From Promethearchaeota archaeon (lineage in GTDB: Archaea; Asgardarchaeota; Lokiarchaeia; Sigyniarchaeales; SOKP01), in the NCBI GenBank assembly GCA_029838195.1, contig JALGVJ010000042.1, forward strand, positions 1-64,000: DNA of 64,000 bases. The letters are read 5' to 3'. Under the pieces are notes generated by a model, which was not told the origin of the DNA, searched no databases, and saw only the letters and a program-made list of their open reading frames with translations. Of the stretch, positions 36,439-46,608 are shown in pieces; the stretch's first letter is position 1, and each line of letters opens with the position of its first letter. Both the position numbers and the translations under genes were made by a program.

Positions 36439-36548
36439 TTTTATCCTTAAGCGATAAATGTGATTCCTTATTTTAAAAAAAAATTCTCATTCTATTTTAA
36501 AAATGAGGTAAAAAAGAATCTTTTTCGAAAAAATTATATTTCACCTGC

Positions 36549-37436
36549 TCAGTTTTTATAGTTTGATAATCTGAAAAAGAATTTGTTGTAAAAGTACAAA
36601 AATATCAATCCAACTCCAAAAAAAACCATGAAAAGGTAAGTATATTCTTCCGGAACGGAGATAAGATATAATCCCAGATTTACAAATATTATTTCTAATA
36701 ATAGCAATAGCCCTAAGCACATTCCTACAATAACGATGCCAAGAAAAAAATAACCGACTAAATCATGCATGAGATAAGAATATGCTATGCTATCTTTTAG
36801 TTTTCCCTTTAATTTAATTTTAGAGGTTTTTCCTTTTTTTAGATTAACTTTTAACGCTTTAACATGAAGTAATTGTTCAAAATCAATGGGGTTATAATGC
36901 TGTTCTAACCGATGTTCCAATCTTTTTTCTTCACTATTAAGACGTGTGAGTAACATGGAATTTATGTAATCTTTTTTAGGAGTTGCAGTCTTTAAATTTG
37001 AAGAAACTTCATGAAACGCTTGAAAAGGGGTTAGATTCCAATATAAATCTTCCCGAAATTCTGAAGTTATATCGGGGATCTCAATTTTTCGTAATTCATA
37101 ATAGAGATTGATTAAAAATTTCAAGTAATCTTTTGATAAATACCCCTCTTTTCTTAAGAATTCAAGTTCGATACCTCGAAGGATTTCAACCGTCAAGTCT
37201 TTAAAGAGATGAAAATGGAAGGCATGGTTCACGAATTGATCGATAAAATTCATGTATTCATGAAGCTTTTCGTTAACTTCTTTTTTCCGAGGTCTTAGAC
37301 CTAAATGAATAGCAATTACATGTAATTCGTTGTTTATCAAGCTCATGAGGACAACCGCTAATTTTTTATAATCATGCGTTTTATTACATGTTTTAACTAA
37401 TTCAATCAATTTTTTATCCACGAGAGTTAGGGTCAT
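36549..37436 (-). CDS. hypothetical protein with two C-terminal membrane helices
   Basis: A 295-residue protein: about 215 helical, soluble residues rich in His, Leu and Lys, then two hydrophobic helices (about 228-258 and 265-288). Its ATG directly abuts the TGA of the upstream gene (TGAATG), and GGAGGG lies in the end of that gene, so translation is probably coupled. Third gene of a three-gene operon of membrane proteins. Function unknown. Confidence 0.6.
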   Translation of the reverse strand: MTLTLVDKKLIELVKTCNKTHDYKKLAVVLMSLINNELHVIAIHLGLRPRKKEVNEKLHEYMNFIDQFVNHAFHFHLFKDLTVEILRGIELEFLRKEGYLSKDYLKFLINLYYELRKIEIPDITSEFREDLYWNLTPFQAFHEVSSNLKTATPKKDYINSMLLTRLNSEEKRLEHRLEQHYNPIDFEQLLHVKALKVNLKKGKTSKIKLKGKLKDSIAYSYLMHDLVGYFFLGIVIVGMCLGLLLLLEIIFVNLGLYLISVPEEYTYLFMVFFGVGLIFLYFYNKFFFRLSNYKN

Positions 37437-38255
37437 TCATTTTCCCTCCTTGTTTTCCTGAAATAACCATAATTTTCCTTCTTCTTCAGCAATTAACTTG
37501 TCAAAATCAATTTCATCGCCATGTAAATATATTAAATTCTCAATTTTTGAAGCATTTTCATTTTTTTCTTGTTCAAAAGTTATTTGAATGAAATAATAAT
37601 GTAAAAAATAAGGAAATACTAAAATAAAAGAGAAAACCATTAAATAATAACCTAATCCAACTGAATAATGATAATAAAATGTAGTTCCTCCAATTTCCGT
37701 GGAGATTATTGCAAAAGGAAAATAGAAATTATTTAATATTAGATGTTTTAAAGGAAAAATTACAATATAATATCCCATTAGGAATAATAATACAATATTG
37801 CTATAAGCATGGATTTTTAATGGTTCTAAATTCTCAGAATTTTCTATATCTCTGAAAATTAATTGAAATAAAGAGAATAGGGTTAATATTAATACTGAAA
37901 AAGGTAATATCAAGGGATTATCCAGGTTTTGCGGGTAAGCAATTATATTATCCTTATTGTTTTTTGAATACCATCCATTTAATAGAGAAAACCTCCATTC
38001 TACGATTAATACATTTCCTTCCAGAACTTTAAGTGCATACCAATCGGAACAGATAGAAATTATACAAGAAAGGAGCCCTAAAGCCGTTAAAAATTTAAAC
38101 ACCTCGCTAATTTTAAAATTTCTTACGAGTTTCATTTTAGAACTTTTCTCTTTTCTTATTTTTTTTAATATTTTTCGTTCCATGTTCGAATTTAACCTTA
38201 TAATATTGCTAAAATTTCTTGAAAACACTACTAAATTATGACTTAATGCTAACAT
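37437..38255 (-). CDS. hypothetical four-helix membrane protein
   Basis: A 272-residue protein with four likely membrane helices (about 53-75, 114-135, 145-168 and 200-225). A short acidic C-terminal tail ends EGK. The frame begins MLALSHNL; an ATG at 38183 (MERKILKKIRKEK) gives a more typical basic N-terminus before helix 1 and may be the true start. Middle gene of the operon 39499-36549. No family recognised. Confidence 0.6.
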   Translation of the reverse strand: MLALSHNLVVFSRNFSNIIRLNSNMERKILKKIRKEKSSKMKLVRNFKISEVFKFLTALGLLSCIISICSDWYALKVLEGNVLIVEWRFSLLNGWYSKNNKDNIIAYPQNLDNPLILPFSVLILTLFSLFQLIFRDIENSENLEPLKIHAYSNIVLLFLMGYYIVIFPLKHLILNNFYFPFAIISTEIGGTTFYYHYSVGLGYYLMVFSFILVFPYFLHYYFIQITFEQEKNENASKIENLIYLHGDEIDFDKLIAEEEGKLWLFQENKEGK

Positions 38256-38287
38256 TCAATTTAGAAACTATTAAATTAAAGATACCC

Positions 38288-39499
38288 TCATGGCTTCCTT
38301 AAGATATTGATTTTCCTTGTTCTATTTTTTTGATAAATAAAAGGAATCTCCCCTGAATTATTAAAAATAAAAAACTCTTTTTTTAAATTTGATTTCCCGA
38401 TTTCAAATAAAAATTGACTGAGTAAAGGTTCAGGCAGCTCATTTTGGAGCATGTATATATCCTCTTGCTTTAATTCCATATTAGAATTTGGGAAAAGGTT
38501 CTCTTCAAGTAAGATTTTCTTGAATTGGAGCCAAATCTTTAGATGTTTAAATAGAAAAATCATTAGTAAGAGACAATAAGATAACAGAATTCCAATAAAT
38601 GTATTGAAAAAACTACTTATAAAGAATGGATTAAACCTTAATAAAATAAAATAAATGATTCCCAGAGCTAATATTGGTACTGAAATATATCTTATATTTG
38701 ATAAAAATGAAGGATAAGAATATAGAAACTTGTTTCTTAAGATTTTTCTCTGAGATAAAGATTCATGTAATTGAATTTCTTGCAATAAGTATTTGAGAAA
38801 GTTTTTTAATTGATTGATTTCGATCACGTGAAGATTTGAATTCCGTTGATAACTAAATGGTATCCTGGCATCAAAAGTGTTAACCTTAGTAAGCGTGAGA
38901 AGAATCGGGCACGTGAGCTTTATATATCTTACTGCTCCAATCTTCACGTGATTTTTCTTGGTATCCATCAATTTTTTAAGGATTTTGGGGCAGGTAGAAA
39001 GCTCATCTTGAGAATTTCCAATTTTCATGAGATTAGATCCAATACATTTCGAAAAAAATTCATAATTAAAAACCCCATATAATGGCTGATATTCTGATAA
39101 ATCGCTTAACTCATTTTTCTCCTTTTTTTTAATCCATGATTTGATTCTATCATTTTTTATGATAAGAGGTAGCTTAACAATGCAAGATATGATCGGCACG
39201 AGCAAAATTATTATATAATTAAAAGCAACTTCAATTTTCGTTAATCCTATTAAGATTAAATTAGTCTCGTCAAGCATGCAATCATTATTTTCCTGACTTA
39301 AATCAATAATTTCAATTCCTAATTCTGTTAAATCTTGTCGAGCACGATCAATTAATATTTTTTTTTCTTCTAATGTAAGCATGTATTGTTGGGCTCCAAT
39401 ATTCTTGTTATCATGACCTTGATTAGCGATTCTCCCTTGTAATGCATTAAAATTCTCGCTTGATATATTTTCCCTATTTAAATTATCTCCAATTATCAT
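38288..39499 (-). CDS. hypothetical membrane protein, first gene of the operon
   Basis: A 403-residue protein. It has a charged N-terminal helix region (LEEKKILIDRARQDL), a hydrophobic helix near 95-115, a soluble middle, two helices near 275-320, and a C-terminal soluble part of about 80 residues. It ends 32 bases before the next gene of the same operon. No known domain is recognised. The three gene products may form one membrane complex, as inferred from tight linkage only. Confidence 0.6.
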   Translation of the reverse strand: MIIGDNLNRENISSENFNALQGRIANQGHDNKNIGAQQYMLTLEEKKILIDRARQDLTELGIEIIDLSQENNDCMLDETNLILIGLTKIEVAFNYIIILLVPIISCIVKLPLIIKNDRIKSWIKKKEKNELSDLSEYQPLYGVFNYEFFSKCIGSNLMKIGNSQDELSTCPKILKKLMDTKKNHVKIGAVRYIKLTCPILLTLTKVNTFDARIPFSYQRNSNLHVIEINQLKNFLKYLLQEIQLHESLSQRKILRNKFLYSYPSFLSNIRYISVPILALGIIYFILLRFNPFFISSFFNTFIGILLSYCLLLMIFLFKHLKIWLQFKKILLEENLFPNSNMELKQEDIYMLQNELPEPLLSQFLFEIGKSNLKKEFFIFNNSGEIPFIYQKNRTRKINILRKP

Positions 39500-39735
39500 C
39501 TCATTAAAATATTATAGCTGAAAATATAAAAAGAAAAAATGAGAATTTTTTTTCAGGCTCATGCATTAAAATTAAGACGCTTTCACGATTCGTTCGACAA
39601 AATTAGAAAAATAGTACTGTCTCCTTTTTTATTAATCATTTGAAATTTTAAGGAACGTGAGAAATCCATTTTTTCTTTTTATAAAAAGAAATTAATTAAA
39701 TTATAAAATTATAAAAATTGAAAAAAACAACGAGC

Positions 39736-39942
39736 ATGATAAGAAAAAATAAAAATCTTCAATATATTTCTTTAGAAAAAAGAGTTGAACAATCCTTTCA
39801 AGAAGAATTATTAAAGATTCTTGTATCTTTTAACTCTCTAAACAATAATGAAGATAAAATGGAAGAAAGTGATACTTCTTCTAATAATTTACCTGATGAT
39901 GTAAAAAAAACTCTCATGCAAGAATATTTTCAACTAATTTAA
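39736..39942 (+). CDS. small hypothetical acidic protein
   Basis: A possible 68-residue protein starting at ATG 39736 (a TTG at 39718 is also in frame). It is helical in the first half (LEKRVEQSFQEELLKILVSF), followed by an acidic Ser/Asp-rich stretch and a short C-terminal helix. No ribosome site is convincing. The composition looks like a real small protein, but it could be chance. Confidence 0.4.
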   Translation: MIRKNKNLQYISLEKRVEQSFQEELLKILVSFNSLNNNEDKMEESDTSSNNLPDDVKKTLMQEYFQLI

Positions 39943-40055
39943 GCCTTTTTTATTAAAAAATCATCCTTTCTTCTTATTCAATCAATGAAATAAAAAAAAA
40001 GGCTTCTAAAGGTTATTAAAACATTAAAAAAAATTTTTAAGTATGCCTAATTCAT

Positions 40056-43000
40056 TTATTTCTGCCTATTCTTCTTTAGAATTGTAGAGAGTCCAATTAT
40101 GGCACAAGGAGAAATTAAGAAAATTAACCCAAAAGCAATCTGAGATAAACCAATTATACTTGATTGATTTGTTAGGGACGTATCTAAAGATTGTTCTTCC
40201 TCATTTTTTGGGTTAGATTCCTCTTTAGGAGTGTTTTCTATAATTGTTGGTTGCGTGGTATTGTAATGAATGATTTTATAGACAAATACGATTTCTTCAT
40301 CCAAATTTCCCGCAGTATCATTGACTTGAAAAATAATGTTAATAGTATCATTTTGGAACAAATTCCACGATACTTGGTCTATGATTCCCGCATGCGTGAT
40401 TTGGGAGCCATTGTTTTGGAAAAGTGAGAAATTTAAATAATTAAAGGGGGACGAATAAGTTCCATTTGATAAAAAATACCATCCCGAATCAACATGAAGT
40501 TCCTCTATAAATATTTGAAATTGAGGAGGTTGCTCATGAAATAACTCGGCTTGTAAGGGTTGGATAATGGAGATTTTCGGAAGCGTAGTATCTTTATAAA
40601 TTTTAAGCATCTTAGTTCCTAAATTTCCCAGACTATCATTTGCAAAGAACGTGATATTTATTAACCCATCATTCATTTCTTCCCAAATATTCTGAGAAAT
40701 GAAAATGTCAGATGAATTCTCAAAATAAACGGGCCCTCGAATGTGAATACCATCATCCAAAACATACCACGCATCTTCTAGATATGCATTAGCTAAAGAA
40801 CTGTTAATTTCAACTTCACAGTGAGGCGCTATTTGACCATGAATTTTTTCGTCGGCTGGATTTATGATGTTAATTAGGGGAGGACTTAAATTTTTATTAA
40901 TGATGATAGTCTCATCATCTTGATTTCCCTGAGTATCATTCACGTGAAATGTAATATAAATGGAGCCATTATCAAGAGTGTTCCAGGCTGGTTCATTTAT
41001 CGTCCCATTCTCAATAAAAGGATATGTTAAAAGATTATTCTCAATTGTATACCAGATCTTACTTAAATTCTCAATTCTTACATCTAAGACAAAAAATGGT
41101 GGATTTTCACCAAATATCTCAAAAGGTGGAGGCGATAAAATATTCATAAAAATTTCTTTAATAGTAAATAAATAAATTGGGCTTGATTCGAAGTCGTTCA
41201 CGATATAAATTTCAAAACGATAAGTTCCGGCTTCTGGAACTGTATAATTTAAATAATATTCACTATAATTTCCTTGATGAGTAAAATTAGGTTGTAGGGT
41301 TTTAATTAAAACATTGTTTCTCGATAAATTAACATGTACGAATGATTCAGAAAGATCATGAGTATTAAAGCCCGTTACAATGGAAATGTTAAAATAAATT
41401 AGCAGATTATTGGAATTTTTTAAATGAGACTCTTGATATTCAATCTCATAAGTTGTATTAAAAAAGATTTCCACTTCTTCTTGGAATTCTAAATTATTAT
41501 ATACTTTAATCATTCCACTAATTATAGGATAATTTTGAGAAGAATACGGTACAAAAATTTGTGCCTCATGGCATCCATTAGGTTGCTTAACTAGAGGAAT
41601 GAGACCTAATTGAGGGCTTTCAAATTTCATCGTTATATTTTCACGATTTTCAAGCATTACCATATTAAAATACCCCGCTGTAAGCGTATTTGAAGCCTCC
41701 AGAGGAATGGTTTTAGAATAAATAACATGGAGTTTTGGAGGACTATTCATTGCCATTTCAGTTAACCAAGCAAGATATTCATGGTGTACATCACTACTTG
41801 AGGGCGTTTTGAGAAATTCATGCTGAGATTCTGAATATAAAGATGTTACTAATGCTCGTAATGCAGTATAATTAAATTCAAGATTTAGATTCAGTAGTTG
41901 GGAAATTTTATAAGAATAATATACATTTTCAAGATTCTCATAATTCAATACTCGTTCTAGATAATTTTTTATCTTTGTGGAATTTAAATCATATCTGTCA
42001 AGAATTCTTAAAATCCATGTAAAATAATAAGTGGTTTTCAAGATTTCCGTAGTTGTATTCGTGTAAAAAGGTTGAAAACAAAAGATGGTCGAATTTTCAA
42101 ACCCATGATGTAAGATATAGGTGGTTAAAGCATCCATATCAAGAGGCAAGTCCGTAACATTACCTATTCCTAAAAATGTTGCTAATAAATCTAACGATTT
42201 AATGACATAAAATGCATGTTCAGGATATACATATTTGTTTTGAAGGGAAGGGTCCAGATATCGCATGAGGTTATCGGGAAAAAATCCTCCATTATTGGGG
42301 TATTGGGAATCTAAAAATTGACATTCTATAAGACCGTTCATTAAAGCAGTTAAATTTGCATTCGAAGCAAAAGCATCTAAACTTCCAATCTTATTAAGAG
42401 TATCTAGGGCTAAAAATGTAGATTCGGGATTATGGACCATGTTAATCTCATGAAAATGTTCATGGGTTCCCAAGCTATAATATTCAATTGGAAATGTTTG
42501 AAAATATTCTTCATCAGAATCAAAATTTGTATACATATAGAAATATTGATTATTTAAAATGGGGATTGTTTTATAAGAATTCATGATATTGGAATAAATG
42601 TAAGAAAGATTCAATTGTTCTAATTGATCATGATAATCAAAAACAGTAATTAATGAGTTATAAAGTACTTGCGAGGGATAGTCCTGGGAGAGAAGGGCAT
42701 ATCCATGTTGAGAATGATAAAGGTCGAGAGCATTATATATTTGATTTTTGTCTACGGTTGATAAGGAATTAATTAATCCTGAATTTCTTAGAGCTTGGAG
42801 CACGTGATAAGTATAGAAAATTTCATGATGAGATATTGCTGAGGATTTATCCCAGATTCCAAGAGAATTCCGATGATTTACTAAATATTCTCCTACTTGC
42901 GAAGCATTAATTTGGAAACACGCGGTTAAGTTTAATAGTTCTAATCCAATTGCAGTTGCTAAAATTCCCCAATAATCAAAAGAAAAATATTTATTTTGAG

Positions 43001-43973
43001 GACCAACACGAAAATGATTATCGATGGGATCAAATAAATAATTCAAATACGCATGAAAATTTTCCATGTTTATAGAATTAAGGGAATCGAGTAATGCTAA
43101 AGCTTTAAGTGAATAAAATGATGCATATAAATTAGTTTCATCAATCTGCATGGTGTTAAATTCTTCATCGAGGTCATTAAAAAAACCTCCTAAATGTTTT
43201 CCCTGATCATTATATTGTAAACTCTGCAGAAATTGAATGAGTTCATTTCTTTGAGTCGTGTAGTTCAGCCAATCTTCTAATAAAAGATCCAAAACCTTAA
43301 TGGCGTAATACGTGTTATCTGCTGTCGAGAGGTTTAAGAAATTCCCTAGATTTTCGTTATAAGGCATACCAATGAATCCAGAGCTCATGGGATTATAGCA
43401 ACTCCAGATGAAATCAATCATTTTTTGAGAGTTAATTTGATCTAATTCTTCTAGAAGATCTAAGGATAAAATAGCATAACAATTAATTTCTAAGGGGGAG
43501 CTTAACCAGTAATACTTGTTTTTATCAGGGTCCATGTCTAAATATCGTTTTGAGCATGAATCTGAAAAGATTCCTGAAATGGGATCATAAAAGGATAAAA
43601 GATAACTCGTGATTTTTGACTTGTTGACGAGATCTAATTTATCAATATCATGATAAATAGATAAAGCATAATACGTTGCTTGTATCGTAGTGGGATGGTT
43701 CTCCGGATAATATCCTAATTCTTCGAAATCATTTAATTTTGTTAAACGCACATCTTCCATTATTTCATTTGTATAATTGAAAAAACTACTAGAGGAAGTT
43801 TTTAGCTCATTATTTATTTTATGGCGCTCCTCATTATAATTAATGGGGTTTATAAGTGTTTCATTATCGGGGGCTTGAAAGTTAGAACTTACGGGAGATC
43901 CATAAGGAATCGAGAAAATTAAAAAATAATTAAGGATTATTGTAAAAACTAAAATTCTTTTTTTACGGTTCAT
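40056..43973 (-). CDS. giant surface protein with alpha-toroid (prenyltransferase/squalene-cyclase-like) repeats
   Basis: A 1305-residue exported protein. It has a signal peptide (about 1-27), then about 700 residues of helical repeats of the alpha/alpha-toroid type. Recurring motifs are ATYYALSIY..DKLD, CYAILSLDLLEEL, TYYAIKVLDLL and YASFYSLKALALLDSL, with GGFF and G-x-F turns between helix pairs. About 500 residues of beta-sandwich domains with many N-x-S/T sequons follow, each with a WY-x-L-x-DG/NG element. A C-terminal membrane helix (about 1275-1298) ends in a basic tail. Toroid folds occur in prenyltransferase beta subunits, terpene cyclases and complement-like thioester proteins. No catalytic DDXXD or zinc triad was identified, so a structural or binding role is likely. 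Confidence 0.7.
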   Translation of the reverse strand: MNRKKRILVFTIILNYFLIFSIPYGSPVSSNFQAPDNETLINPINYNEERHKINNELKTSSSSFFNYTNEIMEDVRLTKLNDFEELGYYPENHPTTIQATYYALSIYHDIDKLDLVNKSKITSYLLSFYDPISGIFSDSCSKRYLDMDPDKNKYYWLSSPLEINCYAILSLDLLEELDQINSQKMIDFIWSCYNPMSSGFIGMPYNENLGNFLNLSTADNTYYAIKVLDLLLEDWLNYTTQRNELIQFLQSLQYNDQGKHLGGFFNDLDEEFNTMQIDETNLYASFYSLKALALLDSLNSINMENFHAYLNYLFDPIDNHFRVGPQNKYFSFDYWGILATAIGLELLNLTACFQINASQVGEYLVNHRNSLGIWDKSSAISHHEIFYTYHVLQALRNSGLINSLSTVDKNQIYNALDLYHSQHGYALLSQDYPSQVLYNSLITVFDYHDQLEQLNLSYIYSNIMNSYKTIPILNNQYFYMYTNFDSDEEYFQTFPIEYYSLGTHEHFHEINMVHNPESTFLALDTLNKIGSLDAFASNANLTALMNGLIECQFLDSQYPNNGGFFPDNLMRYLDPSLQNKYVYPEHAFYVIKSLDLLATFLGIGNVTDLPLDMDALTTYILHHGFENSTIFCFQPFYTNTTTEILKTTYYFTWILRILDRYDLNSTKIKNYLERVLNYENLENVYYSYKISQLLNLNLEFNYTALRALVTSLYSESQHEFLKTPSSSDVHHEYLAWLTEMAMNSPPKLHVIYSKTIPLEASNTLTAGYFNMVMLENRENITMKFESPQLGLIPLVKQPNGCHEAQIFVPYSSQNYPIISGMIKVYNNLEFQEEVEIFFNTTYEIEYQESHLKNSNNLLIYFNISIVTGFNTHDLSESFVHVNLSRNNVLIKTLQPNFTHQGNYSEYYLNYTVPEAGTYRFEIYIVNDFESSPIYLFTIKEIFMNILSPPPFEIFGENPPFFVLDVRIENLSKIWYTIENNLLTYPFIENGTINEPAWNTLDNGSIYITFHVNDTQGNQDDETIIINKNLSPPLINIINPADEKIHGQIAPHCEVEINSSLANAYLEDAWYVLDDGIHIRGPVYFENSSDIFISQNIWEEMNDGLINITFFANDSLGNLGTKMLKIYKDTTLPKISIIQPLQAELFHEQPPQFQIFIEELHVDSGWYFLSNGTYSSPFNYLNFSLFQNNGSQITHAGIIDQVSWNLFQNDTINIIFQVNDTAGNLDEEIVFVYKIIHYNTTQPTIIENTPKEESNPKNEEEQSLDTSLTNQSSIIGLSQIAFGLIFLISPCAIIGLSTILKKNRQK

Positions 43974-44057
43974 GTTTTAAATCCTTGAATTTATTCCTAT
44001 AGGAAGAATACCCCGAATATATTTAAAGAAAAAATGAGATCTAATAGGAAAATATCA

Positions 44058-44414
44058 TTAATGATATCCTCTTAAAATACCTTCATTCATCTCCGAAAAA
44101 AATATGAAAAAATCTAGGTTTAATAAAATAGCACCCAAAAAAAGCAGAAGAAAACCTCTAACCATTGTTTTTAAGCCCCTTGAAGATTGAGTGCAAAAAA
44201 TAGAGATGAGTCCCCATATCAGCATGAATCCTCCTATAATCATTATTATTCTCGCAATTGACGATATAAAATTCTCAATTAATGAATTTGGTAAAAATCC
44301 AAAATTATTTCTCCATGTTTTCTCCAAAATGGGATAAAAAATAATAAAAATAACTACGATTAAAAAAAAAATCCAAATGTAATGCCTTTTCTTTTTGGTA
44401 CTATTAGAATTCAA
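44058..44414 (-). CDS. small three-helix membrane protein
   Basis: A 118-residue protein with a basic N-terminus and three hydrophobic helices (about 13-31, 48-72 and 85-107). It lies 84 bases downstream of the start of the giant surface-protein gene's upstream region, in the same orientation. It may be co-expressed, but this is not shown. Family not recognised. Confidence 0.5.
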   Translation of the reverse strand: MNSNSTKKKRHYIWIFFLIVVIFIIFYPILEKTWRNNFGFLPNSLIENFISSIARIIMIIGGFMLIWGLISIFCTQSSRGLKTMVRGFLLLFLGAILLNLDFFIFFSEMNEGILRGYH

Positions 44415-44549
44415 TTAGATTCCCTTATTAATTTATTAATATTTCTTTTTTCATCAATAGCAATTAATCATGAAATTATTTAAAGAAAAAACAGTATTCA
44501 AGGCAAAAGTTTTCAGTCAAAATTAGCAATATTCGGTGAATAGTTGTCC

Positions 44550-44733
44550 TACAAGAAAAATCTGTATTTCCGCATCATTCTCCGAAATCATTCACTGTTC
44601 CTTGAATCATTCGAGCACCATTCCTAAACTCTTCAATGGCAATTGCATTTGCTATGCCAGAACCATCATGTGCATGAATGCCAAGGGGGATCTTTCCGAT
44701 AAATTCTCTTACTTCTTTGAAAAGGGTTGAATT
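44550..44733 (-). pseudogene. remnant of an HMGL-family acyltransferase (isopropylmalate/citramalate/homocitrate synthase type)
   Basis: The minus strand encodes FKEVREFIGKIPLGIHAHDG, continuing SGIANAIAIEEFRNGARMIQ and GTVNDFGE, and then TGA at 44577-44575 followed by CGNTDFS in the same frame. In intact enzymes this is the lGIHxHxDxGLAvANslaAvexGAxxvqGTvnGxGERxGN barrel segment, with the HxH metal ligands. Only about 60 codons remain, interrupted where the conserved Arg should be. The rest of the enzyme is absent. It is a clear decayed fragment. Confidence 0.75.
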
Positions 44734-44986
44734 TTATGAGAATTTTTAAAATTAGAATTTCTTTCATTTACTAACTTAAAATAGTTAAATTGATATTATT
44801 TATCGAAATGAGGTCTTGAAATAACTAATATACATAGCTATACCTTTTTATTAATAATAATTTATTTTAGAAATTCTAATTCATAAAAATAGGACTATAA
44901 ATGATTTATTAATTTAATTTAATATTCTAAAATTAAAAATTGAGATATTTGATAAATTAAAAAAAAGTAAGAGTGATTAGAATCAA

Positions 44987-45136
44987 ATAACAAATTTTTA
45001 TCCTAAATGTGGTAATAAAGTAGATTCTGATGTTAAATTTTATAGTTATTGTAGAACTATCTTAACAAGTAACCAAATACGAGAAGAATTTCCGGTTCAC
45101 AGAATCGATTTGGTTTCTTTATGCACTCCTTACTAA
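44987..45136 (+). pseudogene. decayed double zinc-ribbon fragment
   Basis: The plus strand reads YPKCGNKVDSDVKFYSYCRT, a typical short zinc ribbon (CPxCG...C-xx-CG) in which two zinc-ligand cysteines have become Tyr and a Gly has become Arg. The frame runs on to a stop at 45134-45136, and there is no start codon. The pattern of lost ligands argues for a decaying gene rather than a functional protein. Confidence 0.55.
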
Positions 45137-45925
45137 TCATCTCCCGAGACACAAATCTCTGAAACAAAATTACCGGTGAGATATGCTGACTTTAGAGAGC
45201 GATTTATTGCTTTCATTATTGAAACTGCTTCCTCAGTTTTAAAAGCTAATTCCGCATCATATAAATAATTCCAAGTATGGAAATACCCAGCTTCTCTTCG
45301 AGGAAAAATAATCATATTGTAAGATTTTTATTGATTTGCCCGTTTTTTCATCTCGCGCTATATATGCGGGATGATCTTCATAAATGCGGTTAGGATTTTG
45401 ATATCCTTTAACTTATTGTACAGATACTAAAACAGTATCCACATTAGAATTATGCGGAGAATTTAAGGCCGTGATTAAACCTGGAGCATATTGTCCCTCT
45501 TGAAAGAGTAGGCAATTGCTTCTTTTTTCAAGAATACCCAGTGCTTTTAAAGATTCATTCGCAAGTTTTAAATTCATTTCAAAAACATCTTGAGGATATG
45601 CGTAAAAAAGTTGGCTGTAATGCAATACGCACATTAATTTCATTTGATTTCTTTCTAATAATTTATTAGTAAGTTCCTCAATCTCTCCATATTCAGAATC
45701 CGTGTAAATTTTTAACATCATTTCAGCTTCACATTCTATTGTAAATTTCCAATTAGGATGCCTATCATAGAGTTTTAATAAATCATAATTTGGCTCTCTG
45801 ATTATTTTTTCTTCTACCTCTTCTAATCCTAAACGATAATCGATATTAAAGTGATAAAACAAGGTTGTACATCTTGGAAGTAGACTTGGGAACCCTTTGA
45901 TGTTTCCAATTACAATTAAATTCAA
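45133..45925 (-). pseudogene. broken gene, possible glycoside-hydrolase-like protein
   Basis: Three coherent pieces lie in different frames. Residues 1-170 from ATG 45925 include FHFNIDYRLGLEEVEEKI-like and TIECEAEMMLKIY stretches and end in a stop at 45413. A middle piece has GYQNPNRIYEDHPAYIARDE and lies between about 45400 and 45310. A last piece (45315-45133) has GYFHTWNYLYDAELAFKTEE. Together they read as one protein disrupted by at least two frameshifts. The first part loosely resembles the catalytic barrel of GH38/GH57-type enzymes; this family guess is weak. The last piece ends near the zinc-ribbon remnant. Confidence 0.5.
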
Positions 45926-46083
45926 AATACTAAAAATAATAAAAGAAATAGCAATTTTATGGTATAAATTCTTCTTTTTTTTCTTTTAGGACTATTCACA
46001 ACATTATATTAGATCTAAAAAAAATTAATATGTTTTCCCCTAATTTAATTTTATCCTTTACTTGCCATCTTGCCAAATAAACT

Positions 46084-46608
46084 TTAAATAATTCCCCAAA
46101 ATTTAACTTCTTCTTTATATTTTTCATATTCTTCTCCAAATTTCTCAAGGTTAACTTGTTCTTCCCATTTTGAACTAAAAATGCATAAAATGAAAGAAAT
46201 GATCATAAAAATGATGGTAAAATATGAGGGAATCCAGATTAATACGCCTATATTGGCAATAGCACATCCGAAATACATGGGATGACGCATGTATTTAAAC
46301 CATCCTTTTTTAATGACAATCGTAGTATTTTCCCAATTTTTTCCTTGACCGAACTTTTTCATTATGATAAGTTGGCTGATAAAAATAAAAAATCCAACAG
46401 CGATTATCAAGAGACCGAATATTGTTGTAATACTATTCTGATAAAATTTATTAAAATATTGTCCAATGAATGACCCCGTGAAATAAAAAATCAATGCTAA
46501 AGCAGCAGTTATCTCATATTTAATCTTCATTTTTATTCCATTAAGTAACCAGTGGAGACAAAATCCCATCATTATTATCCATGCAATAAGCGGAAATAAA
46601 TCAAACAT
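46084..46608 (-). CDS. isoprenylcysteine-carboxyl-methyltransferase-like membrane methyltransferase
   Basis: A 174-residue integral membrane protein with about four to five helices. The C-terminal half carries the ICMT/PEMT signature: KKGWFKYMRHPMYFG (about 99-113, His of the SAM site) and, after another helix, WEEQVNLEKFGEEYEKYKEEV (about 147-167). Such enzymes methylate isoprenylcysteines, phospholipids or other membrane-bound thiols. The substrate here is unknown. It is divergent from a PadR-type regulator at 46778, suggesting paired regulation. Confidence 0.8.
   Translation of the reverse strand: MFDLFPLIAWIIMMGFCLHWLLNGIKMKIKYEITAALALIFYFTGSFIGQYFNKFYQNSITTIFGLLIIAVGFFIFISQLIIMKKFGQGKNWENTTIVIKKGWFKYMRHPMYFGCAIANIGVLIWIPSYFTIIFMIISFILCIFSSKWEEQVNLEKFGEEYEKYKEEVKFWGII

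Noticed and set aside
44536..44730. Plus-strand 64-residue ORF
   Set aside because: It is the antisense shadow of the HMGL-enzyme remnant, whose minus-strand translation matches a conserved enzyme core.
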